DNA of 64,000 nucleotides from Aureimonas psammosilenae (GTDB lineage Bacteria > Pseudomonadota > Alphaproteobacteria > Rhizobiales > Rhizobiaceae): contig NZ_WEZG01000001.1 of the NCBI RefSeq assembly GCF_009176975.1, positions 310,001 through 374,000 on the forward strand, read 5' to 3'. Below the pieces are notes generated by a model that ran no database searches, had not been told where the DNA came from, and saw nothing but the letters and a program-made list of their open reading frames with translations. Each line of letters begins with the position of its first letter. Position 1 is the stretch's first letter. This document shows, one piece after another, positions 27,305 through 35,545 of this stretch. Position numbers and translations under genes: made by a program.

Positions 27305-28149
27305 CGGCGGTCCCCGGCCGGGTCGCTTCGCTCGCGCAACCCATCGGCGAGGAGGTTGATGCCGATGGCGAGGGTCAAAAGGGCGAGGCCCGGCGCGATC
27401 GCCCCGACCGGCGCGGTAAAGACGGTGCCCTGCGCTTCCTGAAGCAGCCGGCCCCAGGAGGCGTTCGGCGGCGGGCTGCCGAGGCCGAGATAGGAAAGCG
27501 AGGCCTCGGCGATGACGGCAAGGCCGAACTGGAGCGCAAGGTTCACCGAAAGCTGTGGCCAGATGTTGGGGAGGACATGGGTCGCGACGATCCCCGGCCA
27601 GGAGGTACCGGATGTGCGCGCGGCGGTGATGAAGTCCATGAGGAGGACGCGCTTGGCGAGAATGCGCGTCAGCCGCGCGACGACCGGCGAAAGGCCGAGC
27701 CCGAGCGCCAGGATCGCGGTCCAGAGACTGGCGGATTCGCTTGCCGCCACCACCAGCATGGCGATGAGGAGGACGGGAAAGGCGATCAAGATGTCGAGCG
27801 CCGCGGCCAGCGCATCGTCCAGCCAGCGCGTGGCGAAGGCAGCGAGGATGCCGAGCAATCCGCCGAGACACGCGCCGATCGCGACCGCGCCGATGCCGAC
27901 AAGCAGCGCGATGCGGCTGCCGACCATGATCTGGCTGAAAAGATCGCGCCCCAGCCGGTCGGTTCCCGCCCAGTGAACGAGGCTCGGGGCTTCAAGGCGT
28001 CGCCCGGCCATCTCGGCCGGGTCGAAGGGCATCCAGACCAAGGTCAGAAGGGCGGCGCCGAGATGGAGGCCGACAAGAAGGAGGCCCGCCGTCAACGTCC
28101 ACGAACGGGCGCGGCGCGACGGGGCGGCGAGGCCCAGCGGCGCGGTCAT
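27301..28149 (-). CDS. Peptide-type ABC permease (DppC-like)
   Basis: A 282-aa inner-membrane permease with an N-terminal helix, then the WAGTDRLGRDLFSQIMVGSRIAL block diagnostic of DppC/OppC, the EAA loop region (ARTSGTSWPGIVATHVLPN) and a final SYLGLGSPPPNASWGRLLQEA. It overlaps the DppB and DppD genes by four bases each. Confidence 0.91.
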   Translation of the reverse strand: MTAPLGLAAPSRRARSWTLTAGLLLVGLHLGAALLTLVWMPFDPAEMAGRRLEAPSLVHWAGTDRLGRDLFSQIMVGSRIALLVGIGAVAIGACLGGLLGILAAFATRWLDDALAAALDILIAFPVLLIAMLVVAASESASLWTAILALGLGLSPVVARLTRILAKRVLLMDFITAARTSGTSWPGIVATHVLPNIWPQLSVNLALQFGLAVIAEASLSYLGLGSPPPNASWGRLLQEAQGTVFTAPVGAIAPGLALLTLAIGINLLADGLRERSDPAGDRR

Positions 28150-29102
28150 GGCGCGCTCCTGTCGCGAAGGCGCGGATCGAGAAGGCGCTGCACGATGTCG
28201 GCGGCGAAGCCGACAAGGAGCACGAGCAGCGTCGAGACGAAGAGGACCCCTTGCACGTTCGGATAATCGCGCTGCTGGATGGCGAGAAGCAGCATGGAGC
28301 CGAGGCCGGGAAGGTTGAACACGCGCTCCACCACCACCGCGCCGAGAAAGGTGCTGGCGATTTCGAGGCCCAGAACCGAGACCACCGGCACCGCGCCGTT
28401 GCGCAGGCCATGGCGCCAAAGCGCTTCGGGAAGGCCGGCGCCGAGGGCGCGAGCGGTGCGGATGTGATCGCTGCCGAGAACCCCGAGCGTCGCGGCGCGC
28501 ACATAGCGCAGGAGCGAAGCGCCCATCACGATGCCGATCGCCAGAACCGGCATCACCATGCCCGTCGCGGCTTTGGGAAAATCGCTCCAGCCGCGCAAGG
28601 GAAAGCCGCCGGAGGGAAGCCAGCGCAGGTTCACGGCAAAGAGCGTGACGAGAAGGATGCCGATCCAGAAGACCGGCACCGCGATGCCGAGCTGCGACAG
28701 AACCGAGATCGCCGCCCCATACCATCGGTTCGCCTTCACGGCGGCGAGAACACCGAGCGGCACGGCGAGAAGAAGGGCGAGAAGGAAGCCGAGAAGGGTG
28801 AGAGGCAGGGTCACCGACAGGCGGCTCGCGATTTCATCGCCGACGGGAGCCCGGCTGACGAAGGAGGTGCCGAGATCGAACCGCGCGAGACTGACGAGAA
28901 AGGACGCGAACTGAACGGGGAGGGGCTGGTCGGAGCCGAGTTCCGCCCGCGCGGCCGCGACCTGTTCGGGCGTCGCGCCGACGCCCAGAAGCGCATTGGC
29001 CGGATCGCCGGGCAGAAGGCGCAGGAGCACGAAGAGAACGAGAGCCGCCGCGAAAAGCGAAACGAGAAGAATTGCCGTGCGGCGCAGAAGATAGGACGAA
29101 AT
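28146..29102 (-). CDS. Peptide-type ABC permease (DppB-like), probable ATT start
   Basis: An inner-membrane DppB-family permease: LLRLLPGDPANALLG, then DLGTSFVSRAPVGDEI, IGILLVTLFAVNLRWLPSGGF and RTARALGAGLPEALWRHGLRN. The first ordinary start codon is a GTG at 29030, which would delete the first membrane helix. Reading upstream in frame from an ATT at 29102 restores a textbook N-terminus (SSYLLRRTAILLVSLF and on), giving 318 aa. No ATG, GTG or TTG lies in frame in the gap back to the binding-protein gene. GAGAG sits 7 nt before the ATT. A sequencing error remains possible. Confidence 0.85.
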   Translation of the reverse strand: MSSYLLRRTAILLVSLFAAALVLFVLLRLLPGDPANALLGVGATPEQVAAARAELGSDQPLPVQFASFLVSLARFDLGTSFVSRAPVGDEIASRLSVTLPLTLLGFLLALLLAVPLGVLAAVKANRWYGAAISVLSQLGIAVPVFWIGILLVTLFAVNLRWLPSGGFPLRGWSDFPKAATGMVMPVLAIGIVMGASLLRYVRAATLGVLGSDHIRTARALGAGLPEALWRHGLRNGAVPVVSVLGLEIASTFLGAVVVERVFNLPGLGSMLLLAIQQRDYPNVQGVLFVSTLLVLLVGFAADIVQRLLDPRLRDRSAP

Positions 29103-29123
29103 GGCGGCACTCTCGCGATGCGG

Positions 29124-29150
29124 GCGGCGGCCCTCTGGAAAGGCCGCCGC
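29124..29150 (-). terminator. GC hairpin between binding protein and permease genes
   Basis: A perfect 9-bp stem GCGGCGGCC/GGCCGCCGC has a 9-nt loop, in the 70-nt gap after the peptide-binding-protein gene. On the transcribed strand no T-run follows it. An mRNA-stabilising or attenuating role, giving excess binding protein, is likely. Confidence 0.5.
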
Positions 29151-29172
29151 ATTCGGGAAAAAAGGCGGACCG

Positions 29173-30663
29173 TCAGTCGGCCTTCTTGATGTTGGCGGCG
29201 AAGAACTGCGAGTTGAGGCCGTTCACCGGATAGCCTGTGACATTGGCGGCCGAGACGACGATCTGCGGGTAGAGATAGAGCCAGTTGCTTGCCGCGTCCT
29301 CGGCGATGATCTTGTTGGCTTCTTTCAGCTTCTCGGTCTGCTCGGCCTCGCTCGACGCCTTTTCGGACGCCGCGACGAGATCCACGACGGCCGGATTGTT
29401 GTAGCCCCAGTAGAAGTCCGGGTTGCCGTAGAACACGATGTCGCGGTGGTTGACGTGCTCCTGCAGCGTCGCCTGGAAGTCGTGACGCTGGTAGATCTTC
29501 GTGTACCACTCGTTGGCGGTGATGATGTTGATCTTCACCTTCACGCCGACCTTCGCGAGTTCGGCTTGCAGGAACTGCGCCACAACCGGATGGGGGTCGT
29601 AGTCCGGCGTATCCAGCGTGAACTCGAAGCCGTCCTTGTAGCCGGCTTTGGCCAGAAGTTCCTTGGCGCTCGCCGGGTCGTAGGGGTCGACGTTGGTCAG
29701 GTCGACATACCAGGGATCGGTCGGCGGCACGAAGGAGCCGATCAGCGTGCCGTAGTCGCCCCAGATGGAGTTGAGGAGCCGCTTCTTGTCCACGGCGCGG
29801 GCGAGGGCTTTCCTCACATCCACCTTGTCGAAGGGGGCGACGCGGTCGTTATAGGCCAGAAGCTCCTTGGTGGTGGACTGGCCTTCCGCCACCGTGAAGG
29901 ACGGGTTGTCCTTGAACTGCGCCAGAGCATCCGGGCTTTGCACGGAGGTCACGACATCGACGGCGTTGGTGAGGAGCGCGTTGCCGAGCGCGGTCGCGTC
30001 GGTGAAATACTGGAACACGACCTCGCCGTTCGAGGGCTTGGCGCCCCAGTATTTATCGAAACGGGCGAGCGCGAGTGCCGAGCCGCGCCGCCACTCGGCA
30101 AGTTTATAGGGGCCGGTGCCGTCCTCCTTGCCCGTGATGTCGCCGGCCGCGTCGTTGACGATCCAGACATAGGACAGGTTGTAGGGCAGCGAGATGGAGC
30201 GGGCCGAGAGCTTCACGACCACGGTGCGCGCGTCCGGCGCCTCGATGCCCGCGATCGTGGCGAGGCTCTTCTTGCGCGAGCTCTTGGATGTCTCGGCCTT
30301 CACCCGCTCGATGGAGTTCTTGACGTCCGCTGCCGTCAGCGGATCGCCGGAATGGAACGTCACGCCGTCCCGAAGCGTGAAGGTGTAGGTCAGGCCGTCC
30401 TCGCTGACCTTGGTGTCCTGTGCCAGCACCGGCTCGACCTTGCCCTCGTCGGTGAGCCTGAAGAGCGCCTCGTAGACATTGCCGTTGAAGGCTTCGCTGA
30501 TGCCCTGGCCGGCGCCCCCCGTGTTGTCGAGGTTCTGCGGCTCGTAGAGCGAGCCGATGCGGATCGCGGCATCCGGGTCGAACTCCTGCGCGAGAGCGGC
30601 CGGCGAAAAAGCGAGGCTCGCCAGGATCGTGGCCCCGAGGAAAAGCGATTTTGCGTTCTGCAT
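29173..30663 (-). CDS. Peptide-type periplasmic binding protein (SBP_bac_5)
   Basis: A 496-aa extracellular solute-binding protein, family 5. The Sec signal ends near AALAQ. The mature protein shows IGSLYEPQNLDNT, NVYEALFRLTDEGKVEPVLA, YTFTLRDGVTFHSGDPLTAADV and DGTGPYKLAEW, all standard for DppA/OppA relatives. It is the first gene of a leftward operon with DppB, C, D and F-like subunits and DUF1684. Peptides are the default ligand, but the family also imports nickel, opines and glutathione. The flanking sulfonate-type transporters make a sulfur-containing ligand worth considering. Confidence 0.9.
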   Translation of the reverse strand: MQNAKSLFLGATILASLAFSPAALAQEFDPDAAIRIGSLYEPQNLDNTGGAGQGISEAFNGNVYEALFRLTDEGKVEPVLAQDTKVSEDGLTYTFTLRDGVTFHSGDPLTAADVKNSIERVKAETSKSSRKKSLATIAGIEAPDARTVVVKLSARSISLPYNLSYVWIVNDAAGDITGKEDGTGPYKLAEWRRGSALALARFDKYWGAKPSNGEVVFQYFTDATALGNALLTNAVDVVTSVQSPDALAQFKDNPSFTVAEGQSTTKELLAYNDRVAPFDKVDVRKALARAVDKKRLLNSIWGDYGTLIGSFVPPTDPWYVDLTNVDPYDPASAKELLAKAGYKDGFEFTLDTPDYDPHPVVAQFLQAELAKVGVKVKINIITANEWYTKIYQRHDFQATLQEHVNHRDIVFYGNPDFYWGYNNPAVVDLVAASEKASSEAEQTEKLKEANKIIAEDAASNWLYLYPQIVVSAANVTGYPVNGLNSQFFAANIKKAD

Positions 30664-30750
30664 GGGATGTCGACCGAATCGTGGATGAACGAGGGGTATC
30701 GGGCCAGCGGCGGATAATCCACCATCGGAATGGTTGGCGGCGGTGGATAA

Positions 30751-31500
30751 TCAGGAAGCAAGGCGCTCGGAGACGAGCGTGGCCTCCAGCGCCTCGGCGA
30801 TCAGCCGCCGTTCCGTCTCGAAGGCGGGCGTGCCCCTTTGCCTGGGTCTGTCGAGGCGGATCGCGAAGCGCGCGGCGATGCGGCCGGGCGAAGGGCGCAT
30901 CACCACGATGCGGTCGGCGAGCGTCAGGGCCTCGTCGAGATCGTGGGTGACGAGAACGAGCGTCGGCCGGTCGGCCTGCCAAAGGTCGAGGAGATGCTCG
31001 TGGAGGCGGGCCCGCGTGAATGTGTCGAGGGCCGAGAAGGGCTCGTCCAGAAGCAGAACCGAGGGACGGGGAACGAGCGCGCGGGCGATCGCGATGCGCT
31101 GGGCCTGACCGCCCGACAATTCCTTCGGCCATCGCGGGCCGGCCTCCGACAGGCGCACGCGGGCGAGCGCTTCGGTGACGCGCGCGTCGCGCTCCTTTTT
31201 CGGCCGGTCGGCGAGGCCGAAGCCGACATTCTCAGCGTTGGTGAGCCAGGGCAGGAGGCGCGGCTCCTGAAACACGATGCCGATCGCCGGGTGCGGGGCG
31301 GTGACGGGCTCGCCATCGATCGCGACCTCGCCGCCCGTTGGCCGGTCGAGGCCGGCGACGAGCCGCAGAAGCGTGGACTTGCCGCAGCCCGAACTGCCGA
31401 CAAGCGCGACGATCTCGCCGCGCTGGAAGTCGAGCGAGATGTCGGCGAGCGCCTCAGTGCCGTTCGGATAGGTCTTCCTCAGGTTGCGGATGGTCAGCAC
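30751..31500 (-). CDS. Second SsuB/TauB-type ABC ATPase
   Basis: A 249-aa ATPase: Walker A GSSGCGKST, Q-loop [21 protein letters not shown], signature LSGGQAQRIAIARALVPRP, Walker B VLLLDEPFSALD. It starts with GTG at 31500, preceded by a GGAGG-like stretch that overlaps the permease stop region. It is the third gene of the second ssu-like unit. It is not a recent duplicate of the first SsuB: the N-terminal leader is absent and the sequence differs throughout. Confidence 0.86.
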   Translation of the reverse strand: MLTIRNLRKTYPNGTEALADISLDFQRGEIVALVGSSGCGKSTLLRLVAGLDRPTGGEVAIDGEPVTAPHPAIGIVFQEPRLLPWLTNAENVGFGLADRPKKERDARVTEALARVRLSEAGPRWPKELSGGQAQRIAIARALVPRPSVLLLDEPFSALDTFTRARLHEHLLDLWQADRPTLVLVTHDLDEALTLADRIVVMRPSPGRIAARFAIRLDRPRQRGTPAFETERRLIAEALEATLVSERLAS

Positions 31501-31504
31501 GAGC

Positions 31505-32341
31505 TCAGCCCTCCGCTTCGCCGTGGCGGTCCTGCCATGACAGGAGTGGGCTCAACGCGGCGGCGAGCAGCCAGTCGCTGATCTTGCCGAGAAGCGCGAA
31601 AACGAGAATGGCGGCGACGATCTGGTCCGCCTTGCCGAGCTGCTGGCCGTCCACCAGAAGATAGCCGAGCCCTTCCGACGCGCCCATGAACTCGGCGGCC
31701 ACCACGAACATCCAGCCAAGGCCGAGCCCCGTGCGCAGGGCCGTCACGGTTTGCGGCAGAACCGCCGGCAGAAGCACGCGACGAACGAGAGCGAGGCGCG
31801 ACAGGCGAAAGGCGCGCCCGACTTCCACGATCTTGCGGTCCACCGACAGAACCGCGCTCGCGACGCCGAGGTAAACCGGAAAGAACACGCCGGTCGCGAT
31901 GAGGGTGACCTTCGAGGTCTCGTAGATGCCGAACCAGAGAATGAAGAGCGGCACCCAGGCGATGGACGGGATGGCCCGAAGGCCCTGGATGGTGGGATCG
32001 ACAAGACGCCGCGCGCCCGGAAAGGACCCGGTGACCGCGCCCGCCAGAATGCCGGCCAGCGCCCCGGCGGCAAAGCCCACCGCCACGCGCCACGCGGTCG
32101 CCGCGACATGCAGCCAGAGCTCGCCCGTGGAGGCGAGAAACCAGAGCGTGTCGGCGATGCGGGACGGCGGCGGCATCAACCGTCCGTTCACGATCCCGGC
32201 CGCCACCGCCGCTTCCCAGCCGAGCGCCAGCGCCACCGGCAGAAGAAGGCCGATGAAGGGAATAGGGCCCGTTCGCCGGCGCGGCCGGTCCTCCACTGTC
32301 AGGGTGGAGGGTGGTGCCGGCTCGGCGAGGCTGCGGCTCAT
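31505..32341 (-). CDS. Second SsuC/TauC-type ABC permease
   Basis: A 278-aa inner-membrane permease with a basic N-terminal leader, then MPPPSRIADTLWF, the RAIPSIAWVPLFILWFGIYETSKV block, and an EAA-loop RRVLLPAVLPQTVTALRTGLGLGWMF. It has a four-base overlap with its binding-protein gene and a 4-nt gap to the ATPase. Confidence 0.87.
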   Translation of the reverse strand: MSRSLAEPAPPSTLTVEDRPRRRTGPIPFIGLLLPVALALGWEAAVAAGIVNGRLMPPPSRIADTLWFLASTGELWLHVAATAWRVAVGFAAGALAGILAGAVTGSFPGARRLVDPTIQGLRAIPSIAWVPLFILWFGIYETSKVTLIATGVFFPVYLGVASAVLSVDRKIVEVGRAFRLSRLALVRRVLLPAVLPQTVTALRTGLGLGWMFVVAAEFMGASEGLGYLLVDGQQLGKADQIVAAILVFALLGKISDWLLAAALSPLLSWQDRHGEAEG

Positions 32342-33309
32342 CGGCTGGCCAGGGTGAAGCGGTCGTCCACGAGTTCATCCGTGGTCCGGGCGATATCGAC
32401 GTCGCCCGGCAGGACGCCCGCCTTTTGAAGCGCGACGCCGGCTTCCACGATCGCCTGACGTTGCGCGGCGTCGATCTTGGAGGTCTTCAAGCTGGTGCGC
32501 TCCAACTGCTTTTCGATCACGGGCTCCGGCAGGCGCGTCGCGGCGACAAGCGCTTCCTCCAGCGCCGCCGGGTCCTTCACCGCTTCCTGCCGGGCGGTCT
32601 CGTAGATGGCCAGCACCCGCTTCACGAGGTCCGGATGGGCCTCGGCAAAGGTTTCGCTGACATTGATGACGCCGCCGCTGTTATATTCGGGCTTGCGATA
32701 GAAGAGCTTGGCGCCGTCCTCGATTTGCGCCGAGGCCATCAAGGGGTCGAGACCCGCCCAGGCATCCACATCGCCGCGCAGCAGCGCCTGCTTGCCGTCG
32801 GCATGCTGGAGGAGAACCAGCGTCACGTCCTTGTCCGACAGCCCGGCATCGGACAAGGCGCGTTCCAGGAAGACGTGCGGGTCGGTGCCGCGCGTCACCG
32901 CGATGCGCTTGCCCTTGAGGTCCTCGACCTTGGCGACCGGGCTGTCCTTCGGCACCACGAGGGCGGTCCATTCGGCCTGCGAATAAACCCCGACGGAGCG
33001 GATCGAATTGCCGTTGATCCTAGCGACGAGAGCCGCCGCGCCCGCCGTCGCCCCGAAATCGATCGACCCGGCGTTCAAAAATTCCAGCGCCTTGTTGGAG
33101 CCCGCCGACTGCACCCAGCGGATCGAAATGCCGTCCTTCTCGAACTCCTTTTCCAGAAGCTTCCGGTTCTTCAACAAGATGGAAACGGGATTGTAGGTCG
33201 CCCAGTCGATCCGGATTTCCTTCAAGTCCGCTGCCGACGCCGAGGCCGTCGCCAGAAGGAGCCCGATCACCGCCGAGGACAGGAGGCGGGAGATAGGAGG
33301 AAGCGACAT
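32338..33309 (-). CDS. Second SsuA/TauA-type periplasmic binding protein
   Basis: A 323-aa binding protein with a Sec signal ending near ASASAAD. It contains IRIDWATYNPVSILLKN, AGSIDFGATAGAAALVARINGN and GDVDAWAGLDPLMASAQI, which are the sulfonate/taurine-class landmarks. The ligand pocket text differs from the first SsuA (WATYNPVS here, GFQKNGVL there), so a different ligand is likely. It is the first gene of its operon and is divergent from selD; the 255-nt spacer (33310-33564) is AT-rich at 33395-33425 but shows no site I can name. Confidence 0.84.
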   Translation of the reverse strand: MSLPPISRLLSSAVIGLLLATASASAADLKEIRIDWATYNPVSILLKNRKLLEKEFEKDGISIRWVQSAGSNKALEFLNAGSIDFGATAGAAALVARINGNSIRSVGVYSQAEWTALVVPKDSPVAKVEDLKGKRIAVTRGTDPHVFLERALSDAGLSDKDVTLVLLQHADGKQALLRGDVDAWAGLDPLMASAQIEDGAKLFYRKPEYNSGGVINVSETFAEAHPDLVKRVLAIYETARQEAVKDPAALEEALVAATRLPEPVIEKQLERTSLKTSKIDAAQRQAIVEAGVALQKAGVLPGDVDIARTTDELVDDRFTLASR

Positions 33310-33564
33310 CGGGGGACACCTTTCGCGGGGAAACCAAGCCTTCGGAATAAGGCAAAATCTACAGGCCTAGCCCGGCTTCCGCGAGCGATATGTCTACAAA
33401 ATACACAATCGGAATAGAAACATATTCTTCGCCAGTGTTGGGATGGCGTTCCGGTGGTTGTCGTCCCCATATCGGGTCATGACGATTCGGCCCGCCCCGT
33501 GGCATGGAACAGCCATTGCCGGTCGCGGGTTCGAATGGCCCTGCATGATGGAAGGGAGAGTATC

Positions 33565-34611
33565 TTGTCCGAAGGCTTCAAGCGTTTGACGGAGCTCGCG
33601 CATGGCGGCGGTTGCGGCTGCAAGCTCGCGCCCTCCGTTCTCCAGTCGCTTCTTGCCGATCAGCCCCACGCCGCGCCCTTCGCGCAGCTTCTGGTGGGAA
33701 CGGAGAACGCCGACGACGCCGCCGTCTGGCAGGTGGACGAGAACACCTGTATCATCGCCACCACCGACTTCTTCATGCCCATGGTGGACGATCCGCGCGA
33801 TTTCGGCCGCATCGCCGCCACCAACGCCATTTCGGATGTCTACGCGATGGGCGGCAAGCCGGTGATGGCGCTCGCCATTCTCGGCATGCCGATCGACAAG
33901 CTCGCGCCCGAAACCATCCGCGAGATTCTGAAGGGCGGCGCCTCGGTCTGCGCGGAGGCCGGCATTCCCGTGGCGGGCGGCCATTCCATCGACGCGCCTG
34001 AGCCGATCTACGGCCTTGCCGTGATCGGCATCTGCCGGCCCGAAGATGTGAAGCGCAATTCCGGCGCGCGGGAAGGCGACGCGCTGATCCTCACCAAGGG
34101 CCTCGGCATCGGCATCTATTCCGCCGCGATCAAGCGCGGCGCGCTGTCCGACGAGGCCTATCGCGAGATGATGGGATCGGTGACGCTTTTGAACCGGATC
34201 GGCACGGATCTGGCCGTCGATCCGGCCGTTCATGCCGTCACCGACGTCACGGGTTTCGGGCTTCTGGGCCACGGCCTGGAAATGGCGCGGGGCGCGGGCG
34301 TTTCGCTCGATCTGAAGTGGCAGGCCATCCCGTTTCTGGCGGAGGCGGAGCGGCTGGTGCGGGAGGGCTTCTCGACGGGCGCTTCGACGCGTAACTGGGC
34401 AAGCTATGGCGAGGAAGTCGCGTTGCCGGACTATTTCGAGCCCTGGCAGCAGAAGCTCCTGACCGATCCGCAGACATCGGGCGGCCTTCTGATCGCTTGC
34501 GAGGCAAGCGCGGCGGATGGCCTCGCAGCACATATCCGCTCGGCCGGCTACCCGTTGGCGACGCGCATCGGCACGGTTGGCGCGGGTCCCGCCGGCATTC
34601 GCCTTTCCTGA
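33565..34611 (+). CDS. selD: Selenophosphate synthetase SelD (Cys form)
   Basis: Makes selenophosphate from selenide and ATP, the Se donor for SelA. The 348-aa product begins [22 protein letters not shown]. The usual Sec/Cys17 site is Cys here and the adjacent Lys is kept. [24 protein letters not shown] and [10 protein letters not shown] follow. The start is a TTG at 33565, directly after GAAGGGAGAG; an in-frame ATG at 33535 lacks a ribosome site. It faces the rest of the selenium island, with two small genes between. Confidence 0.95.
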   Translation: MSEGFKRLTELAHGGGCGCKLAPSVLQSLLADQPHAAPFAQLLVGTENADDAAVWQVDENTCIIATTDFFMPMVDDPRDFGRIAATNAISDVYAMGGKPVMALAILGMPIDKLAPETIREILKGGASVCAEAGIPVAGGHSIDAPEPIYGLAVIGICRPEDVKRNSGAREGDALILTKGLGIGIYSAAIKRGALSDEAYREMMGSVTLLNRIGTDLAVDPAVHAVTDVTGFGLLGHGLEMARGAGVSLDLKWQAIPFLAEAERLVREGFSTGASTRNWASYGEEVALPDYFEPWQQKLLTDPQTSGGLLIACEASAADGLAAHIRSAGYPLATRIGTVGAGPAGIRLS

Positions 34612-34670
34612 AGGCTTTGGAACGCGCTTGAATGTTCGATGGTTGAGGACGCGAAGTGATGGAGGCTGGC

Positions 34671-35033
34671 ATGGTTCGGGCAAAGGCGATCATCGGGGCG
34701 GGGGCTATCGTGTGCTCGCTCATGCTGGCGGGAGTTCCGAACGCGGTCGCGCAGAGCGATCCGCCGTCCAAGCAAAGCCTGGAGACACCACAGGCCTGCG
34801 ATTCCAAGACCGTCGCCGAGACGCCGACGAAGCCCGCGCAGGGCAGCGCCGACGGCACCGCGCCGGGCTCAACCGGGTCCACCGGCTGGAGCGGCGGCCT
34901 CGGCGGCTCGTTCATCGGCACGACCTCGGCCGGCGCGGTGAAGGAATCGAAGACGTGGCAGCCGCCGACTGCGCGGGGGCTCGACCTCGCCATGGCGCCG
35001 GCGCCCGCCAGCGCCCCGGCGAAGGGCTGCTGA
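34671..35033 (+). CDS. Small exported hypothetical protein in the selenium island
   Basis: About 120 aa. A signal peptide (AKAIIGAGAIVCSLMLAG, cleavage near AVAQ) precedes a low-complexity Ser/Pro/Gly linker. A conserved-looking block GWSGGLGGSFIGTTSAGAVKE...TWQPPTARGLDLA follows, ending in a terminal Cys. I recall similar GWSGG-GGS-IGT...GLD proteins from other alphaproteobacteria, but no function is known to me. It lies 59 nt after selD on the same strand and is probably cotranscribed. An upstream ATG at 34656 is possible. It would act in the periplasm, where the formate dehydrogenase active site also lies. Confidence 0.7.
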   Translation: MVRAKAIIGAGAIVCSLMLAGVPNAVAQSDPPSKQSLETPQACDSKTVAETPTKPAQGSADGTAPGSTGSTGWSGGLGGSFIGTTSAGAVKESKTWQPPTARGLDLAMAPAPASAPAKGC

Positions 35034-35035
35034 CG

Positions 35036-35410
35036 TCAGTGGCGGTGCTGTTCTTCGAGCCGTAGCTTCAGCCCGTCGCGGTTGAAGAACTCGCCCTCGC
35101 GAATGATGGTGCGGTCCTCGTTCATCTTTCGCACCAGAGCGGCAAGCCGGCTTTTCGCCTCGCCGTCCGCCACCAGTCCCTCGATGCCGGCGCGAAAGAA
35201 CACCGCGCCAGACCATTCGACGCCGGAGCCCGCGAAGACGCGCTCCATTTCCGGCCAGCGCAATTCGTCGCCGATCACGTGGAGATAGGCCGAACGCAGG
35301 AGATCGACCTTGGTCTCGGTGATGCCGACGAGCACGAAGAGCATCGTGAAGGAGCCCATCTCGCGATAGGTCGCGATCAGCCAATCGTCGAAATCGGTTT
35401 CGGCGCTCAT
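35036..35410 (-). CDS. Hypothetical 124-aa protein between selD and tRNA-Sec
   Basis: A soluble, charged, mostly helical-looking 124-aa protein beginning MSAETDFDDWLIATYREMGSF and containing WSGAVFFRAGIEGLV and a REGEFFNRDGLKL end. I do not recognise a family. It is convergent with the small exported gene (2 nt apart) and 23 nt downstream of tRNA-Sec on the same strand, so it may share the selAB transcript. Codon use looks like that of its neighbours. The function is unknown. Confidence 0.7.
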   Translation of the reverse strand: MSAETDFDDWLIATYREMGSFTMLFVLVGITETKVDLLRSAYLHVIGDELRWPEMERVFAGSGVEWSGAVFFRAGIEGLVADGEAKSRLAALVRKMNEDRTIIREGEFFNRDGLKLRLEEQHRH

Positions 35411-35433
35411 GGGTTCGGATAGCCTTCGGGAAA

Positions 35434-35530
35434 TGGCGGAAGAGAATGGGAGTCGAACCCACCTAGGACAGGCTCGCTGCCCCACCCGGATTTGAAGTCC
35501 GGACGCCCCACCGGGGAACGATGCTCTTCC
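35434..35530 (-). tRNA. selC: tRNA-Sec (anticodon TCA)
   Basis: A 97-nt selenocysteine tRNA with encoded CCA. It begins GGAAGAGC and has a six-pair D stem with two G-U wobbles. A five-pair anticodon stem CCGGA/UCCGG flanks the loop CUUCAAA (anticodon UCA), and the long variable arm has a seven-pair stem. The T loop is UUCGACU, as in E. coli tRNA-Sec. The acceptor shows seven clean pairs, and the eighth position is C opposite U. It sits 15 nt after selB on the same strand. Confidence 0.95.
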
Positions 35531-35545
35531 ATCGCGGCCAGGGCC

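Noticed and set aside
29030-29030. GTG at 29030 as the start of the DppB-type permease
   Set aside because: It would delete the first transmembrane helix, which is intact upstream in the same frame.
22154-33309. The two Ssu-type operons as a recent duplication
   Set aside because: Binding-protein pockets, signal peptides, ATPase leader and spacing all differ, and no long nucleotide repeat was noticed.
33535-33535. ATG at 33535 as the selD start
   Set aside because: There is no ribosome site in front of it, and the extra residues do not match SelD. The TTG at 33565 follows GAAGGGAGAG and gives the family N-terminus.
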